This document shows positions 43,900 through 54,363 of a stretch of 64,000 nucleotides of DNA, one piece after another. The notes beneath the pieces were generated by a model. The model was not told the DNA's origin. It made no database searches and saw nothing but the letters and a program-made list of their open reading frames with translations. The stretch is from NCBI GenBank assembly GCA_037903475.1, contig JBAJFG010000362.1:248001-312000 (forward strand). Direction: 5' to 3'. Source of the DNA: Ancylostoma caninum. Lineage: Eukaryota; Nematoda; Chromadorea; Rhabditida; Ancylostomatidae. The stretch's first letter is position 1. Every line of letters begins with the position of its first letter. The translations under genes and the position numbers were made by a program.

Positions 43900-45384
43900 G
43901 TGACCGGTCTGCATCTCTTGCCTCGATACTATTTGCACAAATATGTGTGATTAGATAGTATATCACGGTTTCAGCTCTGTTACCGTGAGTTGGAGCTCAG
44001 AGTGAGTGCTCGAAGTGACCGCTCGGTTACCTCGAGGTCTCAGTTGTTTCACTATAGATTCTGGGAACATTGACCGTGAGGTGACCTCGTGGTAACCTTC
44101 GACGGTTACCTCACGGTTACCTCGAGGTTTCGGCCAAATTACTACCACCCCTGGCTGTGTCGCTAGGAAACGATATGCCTGGAAAATTTATCACTAAAAG
44201 TAAACACATCTAAGCAACGGTGTTGATGGTTTCTCAGTCAAAGCTTGCCTCTTCCTAAAGCGGCAGAATCATCGAGGTGCTTTTCGGATAGTGCATTGTC
44301 AATTACATAGATGGCTGATACATCACTGCTTGAAACTGCGTTTTCTCAAAATTATTTAAATTTGAAGCAAAGGGTGCGAGTAGGGACAGAACTTATGAGC
44401 AACCTAATTAATACTACTGGATTATAATAGTCACACCTTGCTGCTTACGCTGACCTAGTAGGATTCCTATCCGCTTATGGCACGGCTTCCAGCTCATCAA
44501 TATCCAGATTAATCATAAGGCTCACTTTGCAGCTTCATGTCACCTAAGCGATACTTCTCAAACAAACGCTGTTTATTGCATTTATTAGGCAAATGTTGCC
44601 TTAACACTACCCTGATGTTTCCAGCTTTCTCTCCTCTAATGGCTCAAATATAGGACCCATTTTTCAAAATGACATGATTTTTGGTTTTTGATTGGTTCTA
44701 CAAAAAATGTGTTCGAACAAAAATTTGAAAACTGATCAAAAATCAAGAGTGATTTTGAAAAAGGGAGAGTGTATTTTCATAGTGAAAAAAATGTGAAATG
44801 ATCCAGTAAAACTTTGAAGATAGAGACTCTCAAACTGACCGCTCATAAAATCAGAAATTTCATTCTTGGCGACATAATAGTATGCACTGCAACAAATTTC
44901 ATTGAGCTGTGCAAGAATACTCCTCTGGAACACTACGAAGGGTGAGCAAGAACTATGAAGTGAGAACTGTGCTCCCCACGTGCCAAACTCGTGTGAGCAT
45001 GTGTAAACAAACAAATTTCTCCAGAAGTAGTTCGCTAGCGGAAAACATTTGTTGACTAGAACTCTGACTCATTTTCGGTTTTCTGCCCCACTGAGCCAAA
45101 TGGAAACAATTATGGAGAGATTTGGTCTGGCGAGCTTGTTAGCAAGGTCGTCAGGTAGGAAGGGAGGATGAATAAGCTGTTGTGGTCATGTTCTGCAATC
45201 TTGGACTGTTGTAAAAAGATTATTGAGCGAATAACCTATAAAGTGCGGTTTTTTACTATGCTAATTTCTGGAAAGATTTTTCATGACTTTTATGAAGGGA
45301 AATTAAAATAAGGCTCATATCCTAAAGTGGTTACACCGAAAATGCATACGCAATTGTACATATATCTTAAAAGTCGACTCTGAA

Positions 45385-45903
45385 TCAACCTCGGTAGATG
45401 AGTAAGGCATTCTGATTACACAATATGTATATGTAGGGTGTGGCAAAGGGCTTCGGGCAAAAGCCATCGTTCGCTAGAACAAGAAGGGAAAAAACTTGAA
45501 AACACTGATAGTTGACACATGTGTGGGAGTTCCTCGCGAACATAAACTCAACTTCATTTACAAGGATTCTTTCTTTGCCAGTGGCACAGGCCTGTGGAAC
45601 CGGAGGTGAGCCAGTGACACTAGCGAGCACACAGTTGAAGTTGAAGTCATCTCCGGCATTCTCCAAAATTCCGAACAGAGTCCGTATTTTTGTGGAGCGA
45701 TGAAAAGGCCCTAGTCCATTGATTCTAGAAAAAACCCCGAAGTTTTCCAAGGTAGCTGTAGGGCCGCAATAGGCGACTGTTAATCCCGATCTCTGCAGTT
45801 GAGAATAATGATCAACTAATGACCAAATAAGCGATAATTTCGTCATCCCAAATTGACATATGCTTGATCGAGTGGAATAAGTTTCTAGCAAAAAAGCGAG
45901 CAT
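45385..45903 (-). CDS. 172-codon open frame of unknown function in the protease intron
   Basis: This is the longest non-transposon, non-repeat open frame in the window. It starts MLAFLLETYSTRSSICQFGM. The stretch RTLFGILENAGDDFNFNCVL, then ASVTGSPPVPQACATGKERI, looks like ordinary protein composition. It lies on the same strand as the protease, inside intron 5, between exons ending at 46695 and starting at 39451. It matches no part of a pepsin fold. No clear acceptor or donor bounds it, and there is no transposon end nearby. It may be an exon of an intron-nested gene, a captured gene fragment or chance. I do not recognise the family. Confidence 0.3.
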   Translation of the reverse strand: MLAFLLETYSTRSSICQFGMTKLSLIWSLVDHYSQLQRSGLTVAYCGPTATLENFGVFSRINGLGPFHRSTKIRTLFGILENAGDDFNFNCVLASVTGSPPVPQACATGKERILVNEVEFMFARNSHTCVNYQCFQVFSLLVLANDGFCPKPFATPYIYILCNQNALLIYRG

Positions 45904-47129
45904 GAGGGTGCTCTAAAACGAAAGAAGGGAACGCTTATAGTGCGATTTCCTCGTATTTCTGACCACAACCCGATGGGACACAAATGACAACGCTGGTGAT
46001 ACTCGGCTAGTTTCTGCAATTTCCTAAAGTTTGTTCTCCTTGCTATACAGAATGGATTCTACTACATTACACAAGAATTTGGGATCTCTTCGCTCAGTAG
46101 TATCATCAGAGTTGTCAGTTGTGTCCGTTCAGGCCATGGTCAGAAATACAAGGAAATCGCATTGGCAAAGAATACCTGGGCGCACGAGTCGTCTTGGAAT
46201 CTTCTCTTTCGCAAGCAGCAATCGCGTGGACCGTCACCACAACCGGTTTTATTGTGTCGACTGCCCTGATCTAATCTATTGCTCTGACCTATGGTAGGTA
46301 CCTAAGGACCCCAGACAAAGTCCCAGCAGTTGCATCGCCTCCACCCTGTGAGTTATCAGTGAGGTACAGCTACTTCTTTAGCTCGGAGCAATGTGGGCCA
46401 AAACTAGGCACAGAATATTTGCTGCGTAGGCTCGCGTACGCTTTTGCGCTAGTGGCTTGCATTCGATTTTACCACTTCAGACAATGAGAATAGAGCTGGA
46501 ATGTCTGCCTAATGACGAATATAACAATCTCGTATTCCGCTGCAAGCAAACAGCCCACATTGCATTAGCCCACAATGCCTGTATTCATCGTTGGTCGATG
46601 ACAATTCTTGTAGTATTTGGCGTTTTTTTTTTGAGAAAACGTCAGCGAATGACTTCAAATTTCTCTTAAACACCGAGAAAAAACCGCAGCATACCTTCTC
46701 GAATGCCACAGTTAAATCCTTTGCAAGACCAAACATAGCGTTTGTTACATCGAGCTGTTCCTCATCCATACCTCCGATCTAAAAACAAAAGGTCATTCTT
46801 AACAACATCATACAAACTCTTCCGAACTTGACACTTGTATGAGAAAAAATACACTTAAGTAGCTCCTGCACCTGCCACATTGCTAATATATGAGAGGATG
46901 TTTTAGGACGTAGTGTCTCCAGTTTTATGCACAAACAAAGCAATCTCAGCAATCGAATCGAGGTAAGAGCCACTTTGAAGCCTGCTGTTTTGATTCTTCT
47001 TTCCTTAATATGCTGTCGTGACCTTGCGGCACACTACGCTGATTCCTACGGAGGGATAATGGTAAACTTTTTGGGAACTGGCAACACTGGAGTTGAGGAC
47101 GAAACCTACAGGTCTTTGTAGTAATACTG

Positions 47130-48134
47130 CCAAGCAACGCTACGTTCCCGAAGAGCTGATCGAATGGGTGCGGATTCTTTACGCCGATCACAGGAGTAAA
47201 GTGCAGGCGGCCGCGGGTACGTCGACGGAGTTCCTCATAACCGTGGGCGTACACCAAGGCTCAGCCCTTTCCCCGCTTCTTTTCATCGTAGACATGGATG
47301 CCATCACAAAGGAGCTTCACAGACCAGCGCCGTGGACGCTGCTGTACGCGGATGACGTAATGCTTGCATCCGAAGACAAGGGCGAACTTGAACGACAGAC
47401 GCAAGCGTGGAGTGACCAGCTGGCACGGTTCGGCCTCCGCCTCAACGTTAAGAAAACCGAGTATTTGACCACCGACGAACACGAGTCTGGCACGATCAAA
47501 GTTAATGGCACGAATCTTCCGCGAGCCGCTACGTTCAAATACCTCGGCTCAGTGGTTTCATCAGACGGCAGCCTCGTCCATGAGATCACCGCACGCGTCG
47601 CCGCTGCGTGGTTGAAGTGGCGCTCGCTCACTGGTGTGCTGTGCGACAAGGACATACCAGACCGGCTCAAGTCGAAGATCTACCGTACCGTGGTACGTCC
47701 TGTCGCGCTGTATGGTGCCGAGTGCTGGCCCGCCACTAAGGAAATGGAACGCCGAATCAGTGTCACTGAGATGAGGACGCTGCGGTGGATGGGTGGCTTT
47801 AGGCAGCTAGATCGCATATGCAGCCAGGACTACGACAGCGATTTGGGGTAGCTGCGATAGCCGACAAGATCCGTGAGGCGCGTCTGCGATGGTTTGGTCA
47901 CGTTCTTCACGCTGATGGCGACAAAGTCTGTAGGATTGGCTTCGACGTAGAGGTACCAGGAAAGCGGCCTAAAAGACGACCAAAGCAACGATGGCTTGAC
48001 ACCGTACACGGTGACCTCAAGACGACTGGGATTCATCCCGACCAAGCGCACGACAGAGCACTCTGTCGTCAAAAGATCAGCAAATCGGACCCCGCTGCGA
48101 AACGGGAAAAACGCTAAAAAGAAGAAGAAGAAGT
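47130..48134 (+). pseudogene. 5'-truncated RTE-type LINE in protease intron 4
   Basis: From about 47132 the plus strand is RTE reverse transcriptase: QRYVPEELIEWVRILYADHR, VGVHQGSALSPLLFIVDMDA, LLYADDVMLA (intact YADD), FGLRLNVKKTEYLTTDEHES, LKSKIYRTVVRPVALYGAEC. A single base is missing near 47830/47831: the frame reads through RICSQD to a stop at 47849, while the next frame continues LRQRFGVAAIADKIREARLR to the normal C-terminus at 48117. The element ends in an A-rich GAAGAAGAAG tail. Truncation within the palm is typical of incomplete target-primed reverse transcription. It is antisense to the protease gene, between exons 4 and 5. Few changes suggest a young insertion. Confidence 0.9.
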
Positions 48135-48949
48135 GTTCCGGAATGGATAACGATTGATTGAGCAGAGAACATATAGTTCGAAATCAACAGAAATATGATG
48201 GGGAAAAAGCACTCACACGAATCTGATCATTAGCATGCACGCCAGTGACTACACCGCCATAACATCTGATTTTGAATTCCGTTGACATCGGCTTGAATGT
48301 GCTTGACTTCTCTGGCATAAATTTGTTTTTCGTCTGACACGCTGGCCTTAAAAAACAACAGCTATAAGCTGATAACTCCAAGAAACCATGGAGAACAACT
48401 GTTAATCAGGAGCGTGTGACGTAGGACAATAATTGGAAGTGTCAGAACTCACGCTGTGCAATTATTATGTGGTATCCAAAGCACTGAGACACCTGTTGAA
48501 ATCCACACAAGAAACTGCTGCTGTGGCTCTCCAACCGTGATTTTTTGTGAATATTGGAAATCGTGCATGTCATAGACCTTTAATAAATCGATGGCTTGAT
48601 AAGATTCAAAAGTAGACAATAAATTCTGGTAGGTTTGCCGCAATTTGATATCGTTTTGTATATACATCTAAATAATCAACGCAGGAAGCACGAACAAAGG
48701 AATTAGAGTAAACTCACAATGGCGCCATTGCCAGCCAAACTTGATATATGATGTGCGCTTAGCTCTCTCAAGAGATCTGCATATGTTCCGTTTTCTAACA
48801 TTTCCATCTGGAAGTCATCTGTTGTGGGAATGTATTTGCACCCTCTGAAAGGGCTAACTCACTGTCTTTGACTTCCTCCACATTACTGGGTTACGAATAA
48901 CCACACATGTAGAGATATTCATGGCGGCGATTAATACGAGTAGTATCAT

Positions 48950-50009
48950 GGACCGCACCTTGAGACTAGAAAGCTGTCACACACTGGAATGAACATTACA
49001 AAATTGTTCTTCGCGATCATCTGCCAGGCCTACTAAAAATAAAAATAAACTGTTGTAACCTCTTTTTCAACATAAATGCTTGTTGTAGTCCGAGTGAACG
49101 AGGTAACAAATCAAGTAGTCAGCTTTTCTCTACTAGAACATGCCATATTACCGATCAGCCCTTGACATCTTACCCCAGGACATCAATGGTTCCGACTCGA
49201 CGAGTGGCGATGGTGAGACCCAATGATAGAAGATCACCTCCTCACCTCCTTCGCCTCATGTGCGGTAGTTTTGAATAATCTGTGTAAGTCATTGTAGCTG
49301 GAGTTGATGGCCTATACAAGCCATCGATATGCTTCCTTTGAACATAAGCGGTGCTATTTTTGTAGGCATGTCTAATAGAATCTAAGCGATCATCCCATCA
49401 TATCAAGACCAAAACCGTTATTTCACTAAGAGACGCGGAGATTTCTTAGGCTCATAAATAAAAAGAAGAATGGCACGAGTTCTTTATTGATCGACCGGTG
49501 TCCAAGCTTCTTGTGCGTTTGGACTACGCATTTCTTTCACGATAGCTGCTACTTTGAGCCTACCAGCTCTTAGGTGAGAAGTTCATTTTTAGTTAATCTT
49601 GTCCTCTACGGTAATCAACTGTTTTCTTCTCACAATAATGGTGGATAAAGGACCTCTGAAGATAAAGATTTGGTCGGAACGCTAGTGCCAAAAATAAACT
49701 TTTCTAAATCAAAACGTGGTGGGCTGAACAATAGAAGATATCAACAGGGTCAAGTATGACGATAGGAAAAACCGACCCTCAATACGACTCCCCCTATTCC
49801 CTCGTCCAACCCCCACCTTTTCACGACCCCCCCCCCCCTTCTACTCCCGCATGTTTTCTCTGTACACTGAAACACTGAGCAGTTTCAAGGAAGAAGACAC
49901 AAAAGAAACACATTAAGAACCCAAAATTGGAGCTAAAACAACTTTGAAGTCGATCCTTTCTTATCCGATCGGACCAGTGCCAGCAAGAGCGATCATGCCA
50001 TTACGTGTC
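48950..50009. other. upstream region of the protease gene
   Basis: On the minus strand a CAGCTTTCTAG acceptor lies 16 bases before the start codon at 48949 and could serve for spliced-leader addition. Farther upstream there is a poly-C run at 49827-49838 but no recognised gene or promoter motif. Confidence 0.4.
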
Positions 50010-51066
50010 AAAACAGGACTGGTTGGCAGCGCATGCGAGGAATCGGTTTCAGCGTTGGCATTTGTGCACCCACGGGTTCGATTCCCGCGGCCCCGCTTCA
50101 AGATTCAGTGTGGAGTAGAGAGGATTTAAAGGTTTGAAAATGACGTGAGGGAAGCCAAATCGATCGATAACACATGCGAGAATTCGCCTACAGAGGAGGC
50201 CAGTTTGTGGAAAAAAAGGGTTACTTAGACCTCGTACTGAGGTTCTCTGACTCAAAATCAACAAATGCTTCTCTATGTGTCCATAGAAGACGATCAGCTC
50301 TATCTTCTGCCAGAGTTTCAATTTTCTAGACCTTCCGATGTTTTTGGGAGCTTGACGAGACATCGATGGAAATGCCAACTTCGTGGAGCCAGAGTCTGTA
50401 TTCAAATGGAAAATTTCCTCAACTAAAAGTCATAAAAGAAAAGTTTTCGTGATATCTGCAAATTGCATCCCAGTGACTTGCCAAACAGATTTACTCCATG
50501 TTCACCACCTGTTCATGCGAGATTTTCACTTCATCAACTCCCATGAAGAGAATTTGCCTTTTTCCCAAATTTCCCTACCTTTGCGTAATAGAGCTCCAAG
50601 AATTGATTCTTCGTTTCCATTATCGCACCCCAATAATCGCTCCTGCTTGCGTGAGTTAGATGGGAAATTTCCCCACAGAGACTCGAAAATTTGAAAACAT
50701 TCCCATCGAGCTCCCACAAGCATATGAAGTTCTAGAATATTAAAACTCTGGCAAAAGATAGAGCTGCTCGTCTTCTATGGATATCTGGAGAAGCATTTGC
50801 TGATTTCGAGTCAGAGAACTTCAGCGCGGTATCTAGATCACCCTAGTTTTCCAGGTTCTGACGGGCCCTGCAGGCGAATCCTCGCATGTGCAATCGATTG
50901 ATCTCGTGACTAACACTCTATTTTTTAAACATTTCCACCCTTTTTACTCACATTTGATTCTGAAGTGATTCCGACCCGTGCAAAAATCTATTGAAGGCGC
51001 TGGGGATCGAACCTGGGAGGGCGCTGGAGCCGATTTCTCTCATACGCTGCCGACCAGTCCTGCTTT
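50010..51066. repeat. 1.06-kb fold-back element with tRNA-like ends
   Basis: Left arm about 50010-50362 and right arm about 50702-51066 are inverted copies at roughly 80% identity. For example the right arm has GGCAAAAGATAGAGCTGCTC and TGGAGAAGCATTTGCTGATT, and the left arm has the inverted forms with few changes. The outer end of each arm, read inward, is tRNA-like: CAGGACTGG(T)(T/C)GGCAGCG resembles an A box, and GGTTCGATTCC (50075-50085) or GGTTCGATCCC (51013-51003) a B box. The acceptor stems do not pair, so these are not tRNA genes. About 340 bp of single-copy sequence separates the arms. No target duplication or coding was recognised. A fold-back transposon or two inverted SINE copies are the options. 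Confidence 0.8.
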
Positions 51067-53046
51067 AACTCGATATGACGTCATCATTCTTGGGCGGAAC
51101 GTCATTTGTCATGTCATAGAAAAATCATGAATTTACATTCAATGGTGAAGCAACCCCTCTACGTATACCACCCACACCTCTCCAATAGGACCCCCCCCCC
51201 CCCTTCCCAGCCTCCTCCCATACGACCTCTCATGGGAAATTCTCATCGGACGCTTGACTCTGGATATCAATTGTGTTCTAGTATCCTTAGGTAAGAAAGA
51301 AGAGTAGGGATCACATGAACTTGAATGAGAAACAAAGAAGTATTGAAAAAAAACAAGTACACATTATAAATAAGACAAATAAAGAGCTTGAATGAATTTC
51401 TAAATAAAAACCTACTCTAAGAGGTGGACTTTTTGCGGTGGGCAATAAGTTCAGGTGCTTTTTTCCAACACATTTTTTACTGGGATCTAAGCTAAATTCG
51501 ATTGCCTGTAATAGGTCATTTTGTAGCTCTTGTTCTCCTGTTCACACATATGATAATCATATCATGATAATCATATCTCATTTTCTATCGCGTGGAATGT
51601 GACCTTCCCATTCGACAAGGCCGAACATCTTCAACACCTCCAACTGTTTGACTACATTAGTGGAACAAATGCAGCTCAAGCTGCCAGGGATGTTGATAGC
51701 ATCTAAACGGAAACATTGCAGTGACAGCGCAGAAGTGGCTGCGTACTACAGAGAGGTCAGTTTTGCATTGGAAAATGCCCCTTGTACTGGACGCACTTAG
51801 CATTCCTAGAGTTATGAGACGATTGATCGCAAGGATTTGCTTCAGATGCAAATAAGAAGCACTGTGGATACTAGCTCTCAGCAATATCTAAATTCAACAA
51901 ACTTCGTTTTTGAATGCTCAGAACCCTCATGCTGAGGACGTGCGACTCCTCTGTTCAAATTTCTTAAGGTCCATGCAGTCGACAGCCACTTACAGTGAAC
52001 GTCAATGGCGGTGGCACATCCGCGGCCTCAAGAAGGACGCAGCGCGAGCACGCCGCGCGCGCAGGGATCGGTGTCGTTTGTTGCCGGAGTGCTATTTCTA
52101 GTTGCTTTCTTCCCGATTTTGTCGAAACTCTTTAAATCGGGTGAAAAACTGCTAGATATGACACAACAACAGCAGAAAACATCGTTTACGACGCGCGCGC
52201 GGTTGCGCGGCGTGCTTCTCGAGGCTGCGGATGGGCCACCGCCATTGACGTTCACTATATCTTGTCTAGTTAATCAGGCATTTTACAAAGTTCCGTTCAA
52301 GGGTTGCAGTTGACTGCCACAAATTTAGCAGTCTTGAACAATGTTGCTTCTCACGGAAAGAGAACTGAGAATTGTCTGCTTCTGGTTGGACTATTAGAGG
52401 AAGAAAGGGTCTGTATAAAGCTTTTGTAGCTGCTGGCATTGTTGGCGGAGAACAGTGGTATGGAACCCAATGGAAAAACCCCACAAACGGATTGTTGTAA
52501 GAAGAGCGCGTGAGAGTTTTTGGTTCGCGTGTATCTGCGCATTCATGTAAATGCAATACATTACCAAATTACAAAAATGTTTAGTGTGCCAGAAAAATCG
52601 AAAAGACTCGATATTGAAATGGCATTGATCCAACTCATAAAGCACCGCACTGTCATTCTAGCGGAAAGAAAAAGGGCATTAGCAGTGTCGCATGCGGAGA
52701 ATCGCCGGTTCTGGTAGGGGATTCAATTCAATTTTTGTAAAAGAACTTCATACTCCATCTGGAGCTTATTGGCGAAGCGTGCTTTGCTTGGCATCCTGAC
52801 AGACGGGTTTGCCAGCAAGTCAGGCAAACGAACTCCGCCAAGTGTCTTGTAAATCAACATAGATGTTCCGCCAATGGGTTATCTTGTAAAACTTTCCGAA
52901 GAGGTCGCCGTGCAAACCTTGCCGGATGTGTTACCATGCAAAACTTGCACTTTCCCCCATCCTATCTCATCACGTATTCTGGCTGTTCTGTTACCCTCAT
53001 CGCCAGGAGTTGACTCCAAAGTCTCATCAGATCACGACATGATTTA
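51067..53046. other. anonymous stretch around a MITE
   Basis: A poly-C run lies at 51191-51203. Apart from the 51994-52256 element, the open frames are short and overlap on both strands, and nothing is recognisable. TATGATAATCATATCATGATAATC at about 51549-51572 is a small direct repeat. Confidence 0.4.
51994..52256. mobile_element. 263-bp GC-rich MITE
   Basis: AGTGAACGTCAATGGCGGTG on the left and the identical 20 bp inward from the right begin inverted repeats of about 50 bp (continuing GC-CATCCGC-GCCTC-AGAAG-ACGC). The inner part is unusually GC-rich, with GCGCGCGC alternations on both sides. The target duplication is unclear (ACTTAC left, ATATC right). It has no coding capacity; a 102-codon frame across it is a by-product of the GC-rich arms. 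Confidence 0.75.
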
Positions 53047-53128
53047 CAGGGTGACCGAAAAGTATGGGCCCCTCATTTGGCGCTTTTATTTTTTATTTTC
53101 GACATTTATCACGTTTGCATTTTACATA

Positions 53129-54363
53129 TTAGGTTGTAGGAAAAGTTCTCAGGTTTTTGAAACATTACATTTTTTTACTTTTCAAAAACAGGCAAGCACA
53201 TTAAGAAATGTATAAATTACCATCACGTCCTACCGCTCTTCGCCAATTTCCGGAAAGCCTTTCGATGCCTTTCGCATAGAACTGTTCTTGCATTGACACG
53301 GAAAAGATGCCCAAACAGTGTTCTAGATCATCTTCATTACCGAACGCTTCAACTTGCATGGTGTTAGAGAGGAATATGAGAAGGTGGTTATCTTTTGGCA
53401 CAAGGTAGGGGCTATACTTTAGGAAAGTCAGCACTTTCCATCCAAAGTCGAATGACTTCTGACGAGTCACTCTTATAGAGAGCGGGTGAGCATTGTCGTG
53501 CAGGAATCGGATAGTGCCGTAATTCTGACCCTTTCCTGCGATTTTCGCGGGCATTCTATCTGGCTGTTGACAGTGCAGATCTGTCTTGAGAGCAGCGTCG
53601 CGTGCCAGTAGCGCGTCGTGGACGATGCCTTTGCTGTCACACCAAGCAGTAACCACAACCTTCAGAGGCTGATCACCTGACTTCGGCTGCTACCCAGGCT
53701 GCTTATTCTCGTCAACCCAGTGTCGGCGGGTGTTGATGTATTGGCTTCACTTCTCATCTCCTTAGAGATGGACTTCAGCCAGTTCTCAATGTTCCTGTGC
53801 GAGGGCAATTCAGAAGCCACCTCTCCCCCTCGCTGAAGAACGCACCTGGTCACTCACAGTTATAATTTTTTACCTCGCCCAACTGACGCAGGTGATACTC
53901 GATGGTGATAAAATGAACATCCAAGACTCGTGTCCTTATACATACATATAGCTTGCCATGGATCTGAATCCATCAGCTGTCGTAATCGATCATTATTGAC
54001 TGCGGATGCGTGTTCTGACAGTGCGAAAAAATTGAGGTTGAAGTCACCAACACGAACGCGTGTGGCCCAATCTTGTGCAGTGCGTTCGGATGCAGTGCTG
54101 CCTCCAAATACAGCGTTAGAACGGCGACTGGATGCGGTTGCTGATTCGGCATATTTGAAGACGTATACTAAAAGGTCAAAAATGTTCTGCTTTGAAAATT
54201 CCATATTCTCGGAAGGGATCGGGCAGGAGTTTACAGGTAATGATAATAATGAACTTGCACATAATTGACCTCCTTCTATAAACAAAAGACAGGTTGCTGC
54301 AATTCAGCGTGGGGTTTAAAAAGCACACTTTCGAAAACCGCGAGAACTTTCCCTACAACTTAA
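53129..54363 (-). mobile_element. full-length mariner element nested in the Tc1/maT-like element
   Basis: TTAGGTTGTAGGAAAAGTTC on the left and TTAAGTTGTAGGGAAAGTTC inward from the right are ~33-bp terminal repeats. TA is duplicated at 53127-53128 and 54364-54365. The length of 1235 bp is that of a complete mariner. It inserted 80 bp inside the left end of the older element, so the relative age is certain. It contains one transposase pseudogene on the minus strand. Confidence 0.9.
53201..54204 (-). pseudogene. mariner transposase pseudogene
   Basis: It starts MEFSKQNIFDLLVYVFKYAE. The helix-turn-helix region NAVFGGSTASERTAQDWATR and a VGDFNLNF block follow, then GRGKKL with two stops. After frameshifts comes GDEK with TGA for the following Trp (first catalytic Asp kept), YINTRRHWVDENKQPG, a TAG stop, then KGIVHDALLARD, FLHDNAHPL (second Asp kept) and KYSPYLVPKDNHLL (third Asp kept). 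The second and third Asp are separated by 34 residues, the D34D spacing of mariners. Full length would be near 335 aa, close to the family's ~345. It is inactive because of stops and frameshifts at about 53720-53870. Confidence 0.9.

Larger units (their letters stand above)
42192..44404. mobile_element. 2.2-kb element with mariner-type ends
   Basis: GGTTGATTCATAAGTTCTGT on the left and GGTTGCTCATAAGTTCTGTC inward from the right differ by one base gap, then both continue CCCTA. TA lies on both sides (42190-42191 and 44405-44406). No mariner transposase was recognised. The interior holds a fold-back with TTCCGCGGAA repeats (42273-43075) and a possible retroelement fragment (about 43107-43348). 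It is inserted in intron 5 of the protease locus. Confidence 0.7.
38807..48949 (-). pseudogene. pepsin-family aspartic protease gene, catalytically altered and frameshifted, seven exons recognised
   Basis: Minus-strand exons: 48949-48863, 48807-48718, 48667-48453, 48346-48217, 46778-46695, 39451-39360, 38960-38807. All acceptors are AG and phases agree. Exon 1 starts MILLVLIAAMNISTC, a signal peptide. Exon 2 is a propeptide-like block (MLENGTYADLLREL). Exon 3 has ITVGEPQQQFLVWISTGVSV followed by LWIP, where active pepsins have V-x-L-D-T-G-S-S-N-L-W-V-P: the catalytic Asp is Ser. Exon 4 keeps the C-x-x-x-x-C pair and KNKFMPEKSSTFK. Exon 6 has AEFDGMIGLAFSAIEG and then a 1-bp G insertion (C run at 39403-39407). 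Exon 7 has DKPIFTVWFAQQN and MITYGGFDSENCGDVIGYES. About 283 aa would result; family members have roughly 400. The second catalytic Asp was not found, and the exon 7 donor (CA|GTACTA) is poor. Introns 4 and 5 carry transposons. Either a pseudogene or, if the extra G is an assembly error, a non-catalytic relative. Confidence 0.8.

Noticed and set aside
50014..50100. A functional tRNA gene with GGTTCGATTCC
   Set aside because: The 3' acceptor strand has no complementary 5' strand, and a second copy exists in inverted orientation at 51003-51062. It is part of a repeat.
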